Shown: positions 20,658-29,785, numbered from the stretch's first letter. The stretch is DNA of 64,000 bases from Corynebacterium hansenii (GCF_030408795.1 NZ_CP047211.1:744001-808000), one strand, 5' to 3'. The notes: a model not told the origin generated them from the sequence alone. Numbers and translations are program-made.

Positions 20658-21872
20658 ATGGACGAGTGTGTGGAGCGATTGAAAAAAATGGGTGTTGAGC
20701 TGATCCGCGGCCGCCGTTTCCGGGCCGCCGTCGCGGCCTTCGGCGTTGCCGCGCTGACTCTTACGGGCTGCACCGTCGGTGATGCGGGCGGTACCGGGGA
20801 AACCAACCAGGTGGAGCAGGCCGATCCGAAGCCGGTCGCCAACGTCAAGGACGGCGCCGACGACTGGTCGGTCACCGAGCCGGTGAAGGTGACCATCGAC
20901 GGCGCGAAGCTCGATTCGGTGAAGTTGACCAACGAAGAGGGCAAGGAAGTCGCCGGCGAGCTGGCCTCCGACGGCAAGTCCTGGTCGACCACGGAGAACC
21001 TCGGCTACGGCCGCACGTACGAGCTGGAGGCCAAGGCCGGCGAGGAGAAGCTGTCCAGCTCCTTCCAGACGGTCACGCCCACCACGATGACGATGGGCTA
21101 CCTGTCTCCGGCCGAGGGCTCGACGGTGGGCGTCGGCCAGACCATCGCGGTGCGCTTCGATGAGCCGATCTCCGACCGCAAGGCCGCGCAGGACGCCATC
21201 AAAGTGACCACGGAACCGGCCGTCGAGGGCGCGTTCTACTGGCTGAACAACTCCGAGGTGCGCTGGCGCCCGGCGGAGTACTGGGAGCCGGGCACCAAGG
21301 TCAACGTCGACGTGGACATCTACGGCAAGGACCTGGGCAACGGGTACTACGGCCAGGAGAACAGCTCCACGAACTTCACCATCGGCGACCGCGTCGTCGC
21401 CATCGCGGATGACGCGACGAAGACGATGACCATCGAGCGCAACGGCACCGTGGAGAACTCGATGCCCATCTCGATGGGCTCGGCGCGCTGGCCCACGCCG
21501 AACGGCACCTACGTCATCGGCGACCAGCACTCGAGCATGATCATGGACTCCACGACCTACGGTCTGTCGCTGGAAGCCGGCGGCTACCGGACGCCGGTGA
21601 AGTACGCGACGCAGATGTCCTACTCGGGCATCTACGTCCACGGTGCGCCGTGGTCGGTGTGGGCGCAGGGCTCGCAGAACGTGTCGCACGGCTGCATCAA
21701 CGTCACCGACGCCAATGCGGCGTGGTTCCAGCAGAACACCAAGCGCGGCGACATCGTGCTGGTGAAGAACACCATCGGCGGCACCCTGCCCGGCACCGAC
21801 GGCCTGGGCGACTGGAACATCCCGTGGGAGACCTGGAAGGCGGGCAACGCCAACGAGACCTCTTCCTGGTGA
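20658..21872 (+). CDS. L,D-transpeptidase lipoprotein (LdtMt2 type)
   Basis: Up to 404 residues. A basic N-terminus (RGRRFRAA) and hydrophobic core end in lipobox L-T-G-C ([12 protein letters not shown]), so it is a lipoprotein. Two Ig-like domains (about 60-140 and 145-245) precede a YkuD catalytic domain with I-Y-V-H-G-A-P and the nucleophile motif S-H-G-C-I-N-V. It makes 3-3 cross-links in peptidoglycan outside the membrane. The start is uncertain: ATG 20658 has no ribosome binding site, and ATG 20688 (with GGAG 12 bases before) or TTG 20679 are alternatives. A strong terminator follows. Confidence 0.92.
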   Translation: MDECVERLKKMGVELIRGRRFRAAVAAFGVAALTLTGCTVGDAGGTGETNQVEQADPKPVANVKDGADDWSVTEPVKVTIDGAKLDSVKLTNEEGKEVAGELASDGKSWSTTENLGYGRTYELEAKAGEEKLSSSFQTVTPTTMTMGYLSPAEGSTVGVGQTIAVRFDEPISDRKAAQDAIKVTTEPAVEGAFYWLNNSEVRWRPAEYWEPGTKVNVDVDIYGKDLGNGYYGQENSSTNFTIGDRVVAIADDATKTMTIERNGTVENSMPISMGSARWPTPNGTYVIGDQHSSMIMDSTTYGLSLEAGGYRTPVKYATQMSYSGIYVHGAPWSVWAQGSQNVSHGCINVTDANAAWFQQNTKRGDIVLVKNTIGGTLPGTDGLGDWNIPWETWKAGNANETSSW

Positions 21873-21903
21873 TCCGGGAATAGGCTTTACGACGTCGACG
21901 CAC

Positions 21904-21938
21904 AACCCCGTCCGGCCACTCGGCCGGGCGGGGTTTTT
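21904..21938 (+). terminator. Rho-independent terminator after the L,D-transpeptidase gene
   Basis: AACCCCG-t-CCGGCC, loop ACTC, GGCCGG-g-CGGGGTT, followed by a run of T (21932-21938). Confidence 0.9.
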
Positions 21939-21982
21939 CCGTGTTCGGCCGCGGCAGCCCGCTTCTGCCCGTCCCGGAGAGT

Positions 21983-22148
21983 CCCCGGCTAACCCACCCC
22001 GAATGCGCACACCCACCCCGAATAGCCCCCGGCTAACCCACCCCGAAAGATCCCCGGCAACCCCACGCCGAAAAGTCCCCGGCTAACCCACCCCGAATGC
22101 GCACACCCACCCCCTGTAGCAGGTGGGTCTGCGCATTCGGGGTGGGTT
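21983..22148. repeat. Intergenic repeat cluster with a long hairpin
   Basis: Four imperfect copies of a unit starting CCCCGGCTAACCCACCCCGAA (at about 21983, 22027, 22051 and 22076), two of them continuing TGCGCACACCCACCCC. The last copy forms a 64-base hairpin: AACCCACCCCGAATGCGCA (22085-22103) pairs exactly with 22130-22148, with an inner ACCCACC/GGTGGGT stem. Confidence 0.8.
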
Positions 22149-22602
22149 TACGGGCCGGAGGCGGTGCCGACCAGGTAGCCGGCGGGGTGCATTGCCCCGG
22201 GCGGGACAGCCCGCGGGTTGCCGACGCGGGTGAACGAACCGATCGCCCCTACGTCCCCGTCCCCGTCCCCGTCGCCGCCGGCGCATGGGGCGGCGGTAGC
22301 TCGGCGATGCAGCCACACGATTTCGCCACCTGGGCGTTTATCGCCGTTCACGCGGTCAGTGGCTGCGTTTCGCGCCCAACTCCAACTGGGGTTGACGTTG
22401 AGCGACGCGCCCAAGGAGTGGCGTGCCCGAGGAGCGGCGCGGTGTGCCCAGGGAGCGGAGCGGGTTGACCAGCGGGGTGGCGTGCCGGGCGCGGCGATCC
22501 CCACGATGGGTGGCGTTCGCGACGACACCGGGACGCAGCGACATTGGGCCACAACGGACCGGGATGCATCAACACCGGGACCCACCGACCGGGGCACTGC
22601 AG
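22149..22602. other. Gene-free stretch between repeat cluster and response regulator
   Basis: No convincing gene. It contains a short C-rich simple tract (CCCCGTCCCCGTC near 22255) and a loose repeat of GTGCCC-GAGGAGCGG / GTGCCC-AGGGAGCGG near 22423-22458. Confidence 0.45.
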
Positions 22603-23253
22603 CTAGAGCATCCCCAGCTCGGTCGCCTTGGCCACGGCTGCGGTGCGCGAGCCGACGTCCAGCTTGGTGAACACGTGGACCAGGTGCGATTTCACGGTCG
22701 CCTCGGTCAGCGTCAGGCGCGCGGCGATCTCCCGGTTGGACAGGCCGTCGGCGACGAGCCGCAGCACGTCCGTTTCCCGCGCGGTGAGGCTGCGGCCCGG
22801 GTCGCGCAGGCGGCCCATCAGCCGCGTCGCCACATCGCCCGACAGCACCGTCTCGCCCCGGGCGGCGGCGCGGACGCCATCGACCAGTTGCTCGGGGTCG
22901 GTGTCCTTGAGCAGGTAGCCCACGGCCCCCGCCGAGACCGCGCCGAGGATGTCGGCGTCGGAGGAGTAGTTGGTCACCACCAGCACCTGCGGCGGGTCGG
23001 GCAGGGCGCGGATCCGCGTGGTCGCGTCGACGCCGCCGGCCTGGCCGTGGGCGCCGGGCCCCTCGCCGAAGCGCAGGTCCATCAGGACGAGGTCGATGGG
23101 CGCCCCGGAGCGCTGCGCGTCCTCCACGGCGCGCACGGCGTCGTCGGGTGTCCCGGCTTCGGCGGCGACGGAGATATCGTCTGCGGTGGAGAGCACGGCG
23201 CGCAGGCCCGCGCGGACGACGGGGTGGTCGTCGGCCAGCAGAACGTTGATCAT
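22603..23253 (-). CDS. NarL-family response regulator, ChrA-like
   Basis: 216 residues. The receiver domain has the acidic pair D-D (residues 8-9), phospho-acceptor Asp in L-V-L-M-D-L-R, Thr/Ser in V-V-T-N-Y and Lys in L-L-K-D-T. The C-terminal LuxR-type HTH reads LTARETDVLRLVADGLSNREIAARLTLTEATVKSHLVHVFTKL. It overlaps the histidine kinase gene by 4 bases. The kinase/regulator pair is divergent from an ABC exporter, exactly the chrSA/hrtBA layout of C. glutamicum and C. diphtheriae, so haem response is the best guess. An 11-residue insertion (GEGPGAHGQAG) follows the phosphorylation site. Confidence 0.88.
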   Translation of the reverse strand: MINVLLADDHPVVRAGLRAVLSTADDISVAAEAGTPDDAVRAVEDAQRSGAPIDLVLMDLRFGEGPGAHGQAGGVDATTRIRALPDPPQVLVVTNYSSDADILGAVSAGAVGYLLKDTDPEQLVDGVRAAARGETVLSGDVATRLMGRLRDPGRSLTARETDVLRLVADGLSNREIAARLTLTEATVKSHLVHVFTKLDVGSRTAAVAKATELGML

Positions 23254-24578
23254 CGGGGCTCCTGGGTGGGGTCGGTCGGTGCGGCGCCGTCGCCGGTACC
23301 GGTTGAGTCGGAGGAGGGCGGGGCTGACTCGGGTGGCGTGGAGCCGAGAATGGTGGAGCCTGGCACGGCGGACTCGGGGAGGCGGGCGTCGTCAAGCGGG
23401 ACCCGCACCGACACCCCGCAGCCGGCGCCCGGCGCGGACTCGATGGTCATGGATCCGCCGAGGGCCTCCACGCGGCGCCGCACGCCGGCGATGCCGACGG
23501 CCCCGGCCGGGGCGGCGGCGGTGGGGTCGAAGCCGACGCCGTCGTCGACGATGTCGAGGGACACGCAGTCGGGCTGGTAGGTCAGCGTGACGTTGCAGCG
23601 GGTGGCGCGGGAATGCTTGACGACGTTGCCCACCGACGCCTGGCACATCCGCACCAGGGCGGCTTCGATGTCATCCGGCAGCGGCCGCGGATCGCCGTCG
23701 ACGGTGAAGCCCGCCGTGGTGCCTTCGGCGTCGATGGGCGTGGCCGCGCACGTCCGAGCCAGCGCCAGCGGCAGATCGGCCCCGGACAGCGGGGCGGGCT
23801 GGAGGGCGGCGATGATGCGCCGGGTCTCGGCGAGATTGTCGGCGGCGACGCGGCGCGCCATGCGGATGCGCTCGAGGGCGGGCTCAGCCGGGTCGAGGGT
23901 GCTCTCCACCGAATGCAGCAGCAGCTGGATGGACGACAGGCCCTGGGCGACGGTGTCGTGGATGTCGGCGGCCAGGCGGGCGCGCTCGTCGAGCTCGCCG
24001 GCGCGGCGGGACATCGCGGCGACGTCGGCGCGGGCGGCGACCAGCTCGGCCATGGCGCGCTCGCGGGCCAGCGCGTCGCGCATGAGCAACCGGAAACCCA
24101 GGCCGATGCCGATGGCCACCGCCGCGCCGAGGACCGGGCCGACGATGCCGCCGACGCCGAAATCACCGTGCCGCGCGATGCCGGCGATGGCCACCAGCGT
24201 CAGCGCCACCACCAAGGCGACGGCGGCCCAGCCCGCCGCGATGTGCATGACCACGAAGAACAGGGGGAACGCCAGATACGCGGCGTCCGCCGAATTCCAC
24301 GCCAGTCCCGCGAACGTCGCCGACAGCGCGGCCAGCCACGGCCACGTGGGCAGACCCGGGCCCAGCTCGTCGGACCGGAACCGCCCGGCGGCGTAGACCG
24401 CCGCGAACCCGACGGCCCACGCCCACGTCGCCCAACCGTCGCCGCGCACCACGGCGAACAGCCACAGCACGGCGATGAGCAGGTCGAGGCAGATCCGCAG
24501 CACCCGCCACAAACGGCTGAGCGCCACGGGGTCGGTGCCGCGATCCGGCACCGGGGCAACGGGGTTCGGCGCATTCAC
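23250..24578 (-). CDS. Sensor histidine kinase, ChrS-like
   Basis: 442 residues from GTG 24578. About five or six membrane helices (residues 20-160) have almost no extracellular domain, then a coiled coil. The HisKA_3 phospho-acceptor is H in L-A-A-D-I-H-D-T-V-A-Q-G-L-S-S-I-Q. The ATPase has N-V-V-K-H-S-R-A-T and D-D-G-V-G-F. The C-terminal 45 residues are Ser/Pro-rich and disordered. Intramembrane-sensing kinases of this kind (ChrS) detect haem in the membrane. The call rests on gene order with HrtBA-like genes; the ligand is inferred. Confidence 0.85.
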   Translation of the reverse strand: MNAPNPVAPVPDRGTDPVALSRLWRVLRICLDLLIAVLWLFAVVRGDGWATWAWAVGFAAVYAAGRFRSDELGPGLPTWPWLAALSATFAGLAWNSADAAYLAFPLFFVVMHIAAGWAAVALVVALTLVAIAGIARHGDFGVGGIVGPVLGAAVAIGIGLGFRLLMRDALARERAMAELVAARADVAAMSRRAGELDERARLAADIHDTVAQGLSSIQLLLHSVESTLDPAEPALERIRMARRVAADNLAETRRIIAALQPAPLSGADLPLALARTCAATPIDAEGTTAGFTVDGDPRPLPDDIEAALVRMCQASVGNVVKHSRATRCNVTLTYQPDCVSLDIVDDGVGFDPTAAAPAGAVGIAGVRRRVEALGGSMTIESAPGAGCGVSVRVPLDDARLPESAVPGSTILGSTPPESAPPSSDSTGTGDGAAPTDPTQEPR

Positions 24579-24650
24579 GGTGTCCAGCGTAGGGGCTCGG
24601 CACGGGGGAGGGCGCCGCCGCGGGCCTGGCCGCCCGATCCCCGGGTCAAC

Positions 24651-24695
24651 CGAAAGTTGGTGGCGAAGTCCAATCCCGCGGGTGATTCGCTTTCG
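24651..24695 (+). promoter_or_regulatory. Divergent regulatory region of the kinase and exporter genes
   Basis: The 142 bases between the two divergent operons contain an inverted repeat CGAAAG (24651-24656) and CTTTCG (24690-24695), nested with GGCGAAGTC/GATTCGC. These are candidate binding sites for the response regulator. No strong -35/-10 pair stands out. Confidence 0.4.
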
Positions 24696-24720
24696 CCGCG
24701 CGCCGACGAACATCGATGGC

Positions 24721-25716
24721 ATGTTCCAGGGATTGCGTGAATTGAAGGCCGCGCCGGGCCGTACGGCGCTGATCACCGTCACCGTCGGGCTCATCGCGGT
24801 GATGGTGACGTTTCTGTCCTCTCTCGCCGCGGGGCTGTCGCACCGGTCGGTGTCGGCGCTCGATGAGCTGTTGGGGCCGGACGACGCCGTCGTCGTCGCG
24901 GACACCGGCACCCCGTCGCTGTCGGCGTCGCGGCTGACGCCGAAGCAGGTCGAACGGCTCACCGCCGCCGGTGGCGAGGCATGGTCCGTGGGGCGTGCCC
25001 GGGTGGGCGACGTCCCGGTGACCGTGCTTCCCGACGCCGCCCTGACGGGCGACGTGATCCGCCCGGCCGATGAGGTAGCCGGGGATCTGTCCGGCAAGTC
25101 CACGGCGACGTTCGGCGGCCGCACCGTGACCGTCTCGGGCGATGCGGGCGACATCTGGTGGGAGCACCAGCCGGTCGTGCTGGCCTCGCCGCAGCTGGCC
25201 GAGCGCCTGGGAGAGGGGCAGGTCGCCGCGGTGGTCGTCGACGAGGCCGCCCACGGCGCAGTGCCGGAGGTCGACGGAACGACGGTGCTGCGCGGCGAGG
25301 ACCGTTACGGGCTGTCGGCGTCCTACACCGGCGAGCAGATGTCGCTGGGTGCCATGACCAGCCTGCTCTACGTCATCTCGGCGCTCGTCGTGGGCGCGTT
25401 CTTCATGGTGTGGACCGTGCAGCGGATGCGCGGCGTGGCGGTGTCGTCGGCCCTCGGCGCCTCGCGGGGCGTGCTCGTCGCCGACGCCCTGGGGCAGGCG
25501 CTGGTCGTGCTCGCGCTGGGAGTCGGTGCGGGCGTCGCCATCACCGCGGGAGCCGGTGCGCTGCTGTCCAACGCCGACGTCATGCCCATCGTCATCGACG
25601 CCTCGACGACCCTGTGGCCCGGCGCCCTGCTGGTGGCCACCGGCGTGATCGGCGCGGCCGTGGCGCTGGTGCCCGTGCTGCGGGTGCAGCCGCGGGCGGC
25701 GCTGGCCAACGCCTGA
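24721..25716 (+). CDS. ABC exporter permease, HrtB-like (FtsX/MacB type)
   Basis: 331 residues. The N-terminal helix (TALITVTVGLIAVMVTFLSSLAAGL) is followed by a periplasmic-side domain (residues about 45-210) and three C-terminal helices (LLYVISALVVGAFFMVWTVQ; ALVVLALGVGAGVAITAGA; GALLVATGVIGAAVALVPVL), the FtsX/MacB permease topology. HrtB with HrtA exports haem to prevent toxicity. It overlaps an ATG of the ATPase frame (TGATGG). There is no Shine-Dalgarno near ATG 24721. Substrate assignment rests on the neighbouring ChrSA-like genes. Confidence 0.85.
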   Translation: MFQGLRELKAAPGRTALITVTVGLIAVMVTFLSSLAAGLSHRSVSALDELLGPDDAVVVADTGTPSLSASRLTPKQVERLTAAGGEAWSVGRARVGDVPVTVLPDAALTGDVIRPADEVAGDLSGKSTATFGGRTVTVSGDAGDIWWEHQPVVLASPQLAERLGEGQVAAVVVDEAAHGAVPEVDGTTVLRGEDRYGLSASYTGEQMSLGAMTSLLYVISALVVGAFFMVWTVQRMRGVAVSSALGASRGVLVADALGQALVVLALGVGAGVAITAGAGALLSNADVMPIVIDASTTLWPGALLVATGVIGAAVALVPVLRVQPRAALANA

Positions 25717-25787
25717 TGGTCGCCGAAGAAACCCAAGACACCGAAGACACGGAAAACGCGAAAGACACGGGAAACCAGGAGAGCACC

Positions 25788-26591
25788 ATGACCACCAGCA
25801 CCAGCACCAGCACCAGCACCAGCACCAGCACCAGCACCAGCGCTCACGCCGACACGGACCGGGCCGCGCTCATTCTCGACGGCATCACGCTCGACGTCCG
25901 CGACGGTTCGGCGGACCGCCGGCTGCTCGACGACGTGTCGCTGTCCGTCGACGCGGGCGAGATCGTCGCCATCACCGGCCCGTCGGGCTCGGGCAAGTCG
26001 ACGCTGCTCGCCGTCGCCGGCTGCCTGCAGCGCCCCGACTCGGGCACCGCCGAACTACACCCGTCAGACGAGGAGGGGCGCACCATCGATCTCGTCGTCG
26101 GCGGCGCGGAAGCCGCAAAGGTCCGCCGCGGCCACATCGGCATCGTGTTCCAGCAGCCCAATCTGCTGCCGGCGCTGACCGTGCGGGAGCAGCTGATCGT
26201 CATGACGCGGCTGGACCGGGTATTGCCGCCGTCGTCAAGCAAGCGCCGCGAGGCACGCGAGCGGGCCGATGAACTGCTCGCCGCGGTGGGGCTCGCGGAC
26301 CTGGCGGACCGGAAGATCTCCACGCTGTCCGGCGGCCAGCAGGCGCGCGTCAATCTGGCGCGGGCGCTGATGAACGAACCGGACCTGCTGCTCGTCGACG
26401 AGCCGACGGCGGCCCTCGACCGCCGCGCCGCCGAGCAGGTCACCGACCTGATCATCGACGTGACCCGCAAGTACGGCGTGGCCACCCTCTACGTCACCCA
26501 CGATCCCGGGCAGGCGGGGCGCGCCGACCGCGCGCTGGAGATGGTCGACGGCCGGCTGGGGGAGCGGGCCGCCGAGCACGTCGCCGCGTAA
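25788..26591 (+). CDS. ABC exporter ATPase, HrtA-like
   Basis: 267 residues from ATG 25788, chosen because AGGAG lies 6 bases upstream; ATG 25716 would add 24 charged residues. After a Thr-Ser repeat tail (residues 2-18) come Walker A G-P-S-G-S-G-K-S-T, Q-loop F-Q-Q-P-N-L-L, signature L-S-G-G-Q-Q-A-R, Walker B L-L-L-V-D-E-P-T and the H-loop V-T-H-D. It belongs to the MacB/LolD-type ATPases. It energises the HrtB-like permease. The N-terminal repeat is unusual for the family. Confidence 0.9.
   Translation: MTTSTSTSTSTSTSTSTSAHADTDRAALILDGITLDVRDGSADRRLLDDVSLSVDAGEIVAITGPSGSGKSTLLAVAGCLQRPDSGTAELHPSDEEGRTIDLVVGGAEAAKVRRGHIGIVFQQPNLLPALTVREQLIVMTRLDRVLPPSSSKRREARERADELLAAVGLADLADRKISTLSGGQQARVNLARALMNEPDLLLVDEPTAALDRRAAEQVTDLIIDVTRKYGVATLYVTHDPGQAGRADRALEMVDGRLGERAAEHVAA
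25794..25841 (+). repeat. Hexanucleotide microsatellite (ACCAGC)8 in the ATPase gene
   Basis: Eight tandem ACCAGC copies encode alternating Thr-Ser at the very N-terminus. Copy changes keep the frame, so only tail length would vary. Confidence 0.9.
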
Positions 26592-26751
26592 CCGGGCCGG
26601 GGCGGCGGATGCGGCGGCGCTCGGTTGGTTGGTGGGGCCCGGTCGGTGGGTGGGGCTGGGCCGGATGGTGGGGCTAGGGTCGACGGCGGACCGGGAAACC
26701 GGCTCCGGGCGGACCGGCCGGCCCGCCCCGACGTCAACAGAAGGACAATGC

Positions 26752-27471
26752 ATGACTTCCGTCTTGATGATCATGACCGCCGCCGACCACTGGACCCTCA
26801 ACGACGGCACGAAGCACCCGACGGGCTTCTGGGCCGAGGAGTTCGTGGTGCCGTACCGGAAGTTCGTCGACGCCGGGTGGGACGTCACCATCGCCACCCC
26901 CGGCGGCGTCGCGCCGACCGTCGACGAGGCCAGCCTGGGCATGGCCGCGGGCCTGCCGGGCACCGGCAAAAAGATGAAGGCCGCGCTCGACGAGCTCGCG
27001 CCGGTGCTGGGGTCGCCGCGGGTGCTTGCCGACGTCGTCTCCGAGATCAAGTCAGGCGCCGCGTCCTACGACCTCGTCTTCTACCCGGGCGGACACGGCC
27101 CCATGGAGGATCTCGCCGCGGATTCCGATTCCGGCGAGCTGCTGCGCATGCGCATGGACGCCGGCCAGCCGCTGGCGCTGCTGTGCCACGCGCCGGCGGT
27201 GATCCGCGCGGCCACGGGCGACGATGGCGCGTCGCCGTTCGCCGGGCGCCGCATGACGGGCTTCTCCAATGCGGAGGAGCGCCTCAACCGTCTGGCGGAC
27301 AAGGCGCCGTGGCTGCTGGAGGACGAGCTCGTGCGCCTCGGCGTGGACTACGACAAGGCGCTCGTGCCGCTGGCGTCGAACGTCGTCGTCGACGGCAACC
27401 TGTACACGGGCCAGAACCCGAAGTCGTCGGAGAAGCTCGCGGAGCGCGTGATCGGCGACCTGTCGAAGTAG
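26752..27471 (+). CDS. DJ-1/PfpI family protein (Hsp31/glyoxalase III-like)
   Basis: 239 residues from ATG 26752, with AAGGA 6 bases upstream. The nucleophile elbow is A-L-L-C-H-A-P-A-V (Cys), preceded by D-L-V-F-Y-P-G-G-H-G-P-M-E-D-L and an early E in W-A-E-E-F, as in class I glutamine amidotransferase-like Hsp31/YhbO relatives with glyoxalase III or protein-repair activity. It is cytoplasmic, with no signal. Upstream G-rich repeats (GGTGGGG) fill the gap to the ABC operon. The actual substrate is unknown. Confidence 0.88.
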   Translation: MTSVLMIMTAADHWTLNDGTKHPTGFWAEEFVVPYRKFVDAGWDVTIATPGGVAPTVDEASLGMAAGLPGTGKKMKAALDELAPVLGSPRVLADVVSEIKSGAASYDLVFYPGGHGPMEDLAADSDSGELLRMRMDAGQPLALLCHAPAVIRAATGDDGASPFAGRRMTGFSNAEERLNRLADKAPWLLEDELVRLGVDYDKALVPLASNVVVDGNLYTGQNPKSSEKLAERVIGDLSK

Positions 27472-27472
27472 T

Positions 27473-28129
27473 TCAACTGACCTGGTCGCCCCTCCCCGGT
27501 TCGTCTTCGCGGCTGATGCCGAGGGTGGCGATCAGGTCTTCGTGCAACTGGAACCACACCAGGTGGCAGGAATCGCAGGACGAGGCGGCGACCCATCCCC
27601 GGTCGCCGCGTCGTGCGAACTCCAACGCCTTCGCAAATCTTGGGGCGTAACCGGAGAACCGGTCGAGGACCGAGGTCAAACGATCATTCAGGGGCTCCAG
27701 CTCTCGCGAGAGCGCGGCCAATTCATCGAGAACACGCTCGTCCCATGAAGGGTCCTCGTGGTCATTCGGGGAGTACTTGTCCTCGACCGTCGGTCTGACT
27801 TGCCAGTCGGTGCAGGCGCGGAAGAGTCGCGCATTCAGTGGCATGAAGTCTTGGTGGACTGCCTCGATGATTCCGTCCGGATCGGCAATTTCACGTTCGT
27901 GAGCGAGTTGCCTCTCGTTTTCGATGCGTCCCGATTCCGTGAGCGACCAACCGCTCAAGTCCGCGAACGAGGTCTTTCGGATCCACCCGTTGGTCTCGAA
28001 ATCCCGGAGCAACAATCGGACCTCGGCGATGGATGTTTCGGACCGGGCCGCGATCCGGGGAACGTCCGAAAAGCCCAGGAGCCGGACGGCGTGGAGAATC
28101 CGCAAGGGCGTGCGTGACCGGGCTCCCAT
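27473..28129 (-). CDS. Winged-helix protein linked to a PEP-utilising-enzyme-like gene
   Basis: 218 residues from ATG 28129. Residues 1-75 (TPLRILHAVRLLGFSDVPRIAARSETSIAEVRLLLRDFETNGWIRK ... GWSLTESGR) form a winged-helix DNA-binding domain. The rest (AVHQDFMPLNARLFRACTDWQVR ... WDERVLDELAALSRELEPL) is helical, with a conserved-looking F-M-P-L-N-x-x-x-L and D-W-Q-x-R that may sense a ligand. It is in tandem with a second HTH gene and divergent from the phosphotransferase gene. GC is visibly lower than around it. Confidence 0.7.
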   Translation of the reverse strand: MGARSRTPLRILHAVRLLGFSDVPRIAARSETSIAEVRLLLRDFETNGWIRKTSFADLSGWSLTESGRIENERQLAHEREIADPDGIIEAVHQDFMPLNARLFRACTDWQVRPTVEDKYSPNDHEDPSWDERVLDELAALSRELEPLNDRLTSVLDRFSGYAPRFAKALEFARRGDRGWVAASSCDSCHLVWFQLHEDLIATLGISREDEPGRGDQVS

Positions 28130-28131
28130 GA

Positions 28132-28539
28132 TCAGAGGCCTTTCCGGGAACTCAGGCGGGTGAAGTGTTGCTGGCAGGCCTGGGGGGAACGAAATCCGGT
28201 TGCCTCGGCGATTTGAGCCCACGTCAAACCGATGTTGCGCGCGCTGAAGAGCAGGCCGATTTCCGCGCCGTCGACCTCATCTCGAGCGGCCTGAAGCAGG
28301 GATAGCGCGCTGAGCAATTCGGCGCCGGATAGCTCCCCTGATTTCCACAGGGCGAACTGGGTGAGGTCGACGGCCGTGGGTGGGGCCGGGGCCGGGCGCC
28401 AAGGGCGTCGCTCAAGTTGATCCGCACCCAGATTCAGCAAGTGCGAGGTTGCTTCTTGCTCTCTGCGGGCTCGGGCCGCGTCGCTCGCGTCGGTGGGCGA
28501 TGCGCTCTCGTTCAACCGGGGGTGTTTCTCGTGTCCCAT
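28132..28539 (-). CDS. HTH protein, divergent from the phosphotransferase gene
   Basis: 135 residues from ATG 28539, with AAGGTGG 5 bases upstream. The C-terminal third (RNIGLTWAQIAEATGFRSPQACQQHFTRLSSRKG) is a helix-turn-helix. The middle is helical (TQFALWKSGELSGAELLSALSLLQAARDEVDGAEIGLLFSA). It ends 2 bases before the neighbouring winged-helix gene, so the two form one operon. It probably binds the palindromes at 28559-28582. Confidence 0.7.
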   Translation of the reverse strand: MGHEKHPRLNESASPTDASDAARARREQEATSHLLNLGADQLERRPWRPAPAPPTAVDLTQFALWKSGELSGAELLSALSLLQAARDEVDGAEIGLLFSARNIGLTWAQIAEATGFRSPQACQQHFTRLSSRKGL

Positions 28540-28558
28540 GGAATCCACCTTGCGGTAT

Positions 28559-28582
28559 CAACAAAATGTTGTCAACATGTTG
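28559..28582. promoter_or_regulatory. Operator-like overlapping dyads in a divergent promoter region
   Basis: CAACA-AAA-TGTTG (28559-28571) is followed and overlapped by ATGTTGTCAACAT (28566-28578) and CAACATGTTG (28573-28582). These AT-rich dyads between divergent genes are a likely binding site for one of the two HTH proteins. Confidence 0.6.
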
Positions 28583-28585
28583 TTG

Positions 28586-29785
28586 ATGACACTCAAGGCG
28601 ATGATCCCCCTTCGCGATGCCGAGACCGCAACGAGCGGGGCCAAGGCGGCGAATCTCGGGCTGCTGCTGCGCGCTGGTTTGCCGGTGCCCGAGGGATTCG
28701 TGATTCCGGTCGGCGACGAACCTTCGGTACGGACCAGCGCAAGTGAACGGGCGAGACTTCGGCGGGCGATGGAATTCGTTTTGCGTGAGCTCGGAGGTGG
28801 GCCGGTCGCAGTGAGGTCCTCCGGGGTAGAGGAGGACACTTCTGCCGCATCTGCGGCCGGTCAGTATGAGACGTTTCTCGCCGTCGAGGGAGTCGATGAC
28901 GTCTTGGATGCGATCGAACAGTGTCACCGTTCCGCGCTGGCTCCAAGAGTCGCGCAGTACCGGGCCCGGATCGAGCTCGGCGAAGCTGAAAGCGAGCGAC
29001 TCCTCCAACCGCAGCGTTTGGCCGTTCTCGTCCAGAAACACGTCGATGCCGAAGTGTCCGGTGTGCTGTTCACTCCATCCGCCGAACGTCAATCGGCGAG
29101 GATCGAAGCGACTTGGGGGTTGGGAACATCGTTGGTTGGCGGATCCGTCACGCCAGACTCGTTCGAGGTGCCCGAAGATGGAGATGTCACCTGCGTGATT
29201 GGATCGAAAGCGCAACGAGCCGATCGTTGTCGAGCTCGGGGCGGCATCGTGATTTCGTCGGTCCCCGAGTTTAAGCGATCGGCGGTTGCACTCGATGGAA
29301 AGATGATCGGCCTAATCGTGGAACTCGGTGGTAAGTCCTCCGAATTGCTGGGTGCACCCCAGGACATTGAGTGGGCCATTGCGGAGGGGAAGCCGTGGTT
29401 GCTTCAGTCGCGCCCCATAACCGCGGACCTCCCGGGACATTCGGCATCCATCTCCTCGGCGGCGGAGACGTGGGTGGCGGGGATGCCTGCGGCACGCGGC
29501 TCCGCCACCGGCGTGGCACGTGTAGTGCGCGGGCCCGATGAGTTCGGTCGCGTTCGCCCCGGCGACATCATCATCTGCCCATGGACCGACCCCTCTTGGA
29601 CCCCCCTATTTGCGATTGCCGGCGGAGTGGTGACTGAAACCGGAGGTGCTTTATGTCATGCGGCGATTGTGGCTCGTGAATACGGCATTCCCGCCGTCAC
29701 TGGTCTCCCCGACGCCACTCGATTAATCCCCGATGGTGTGCGCGTCACTCTCGACGGCACTGCCGGCACGTTGGGGCCAGGGTAA
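28586..29785 (+). CDS. Compact PEP-utilising-enzyme-like phosphotransferase (ATP-grasp plus His domain)
   Basis: 399 residues from ATG 28586 (28577 and 28601 are alternatives). Residues about 5-300 are a pyruvate-phosphate-dikinase-type ATP-grasp domain (GAKAANLGLLLRAGLPVPEGFVI; VAVRSSGVEEDTSAASAAGQYETFL; V-S-G-V-L-F; EWAIAEGKPWLLQSRPIT). Residues about 320-399 are the swivelling phospho-His domain (TETGGALCHAAIVAREYGIPAVTG). Rifampin phosphotransferase and PEP synthase have both parts plus a substrate domain, which is missing here. So it may phosphorylate a small molecule or a partner protein. Lower GC and atypical codons suggest transfer. Confidence 0.8.
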   Translation: MTLKAMIPLRDAETATSGAKAANLGLLLRAGLPVPEGFVIPVGDEPSVRTSASERARLRRAMEFVLRELGGGPVAVRSSGVEEDTSAASAAGQYETFLAVEGVDDVLDAIEQCHRSALAPRVAQYRARIELGEAESERLLQPQRLAVLVQKHVDAEVSGVLFTPSAERQSARIEATWGLGTSLVGGSVTPDSFEVPEDGDVTCVIGSKAQRADRCRARGGIVISSVPEFKRSAVALDGKMIGLIVELGGKSSELLGAPQDIEWAIAEGKPWLLQSRPITADLPGHSASISSAAETWVAGMPAARGSATGVARVVRGPDEFGRVRPGDIIICPWTDPSWTPLFAIAGGVVTETGGALCHAAIVAREYGIPAVTGLPDATRLIPDGVRVTLDGTAGTLGPG

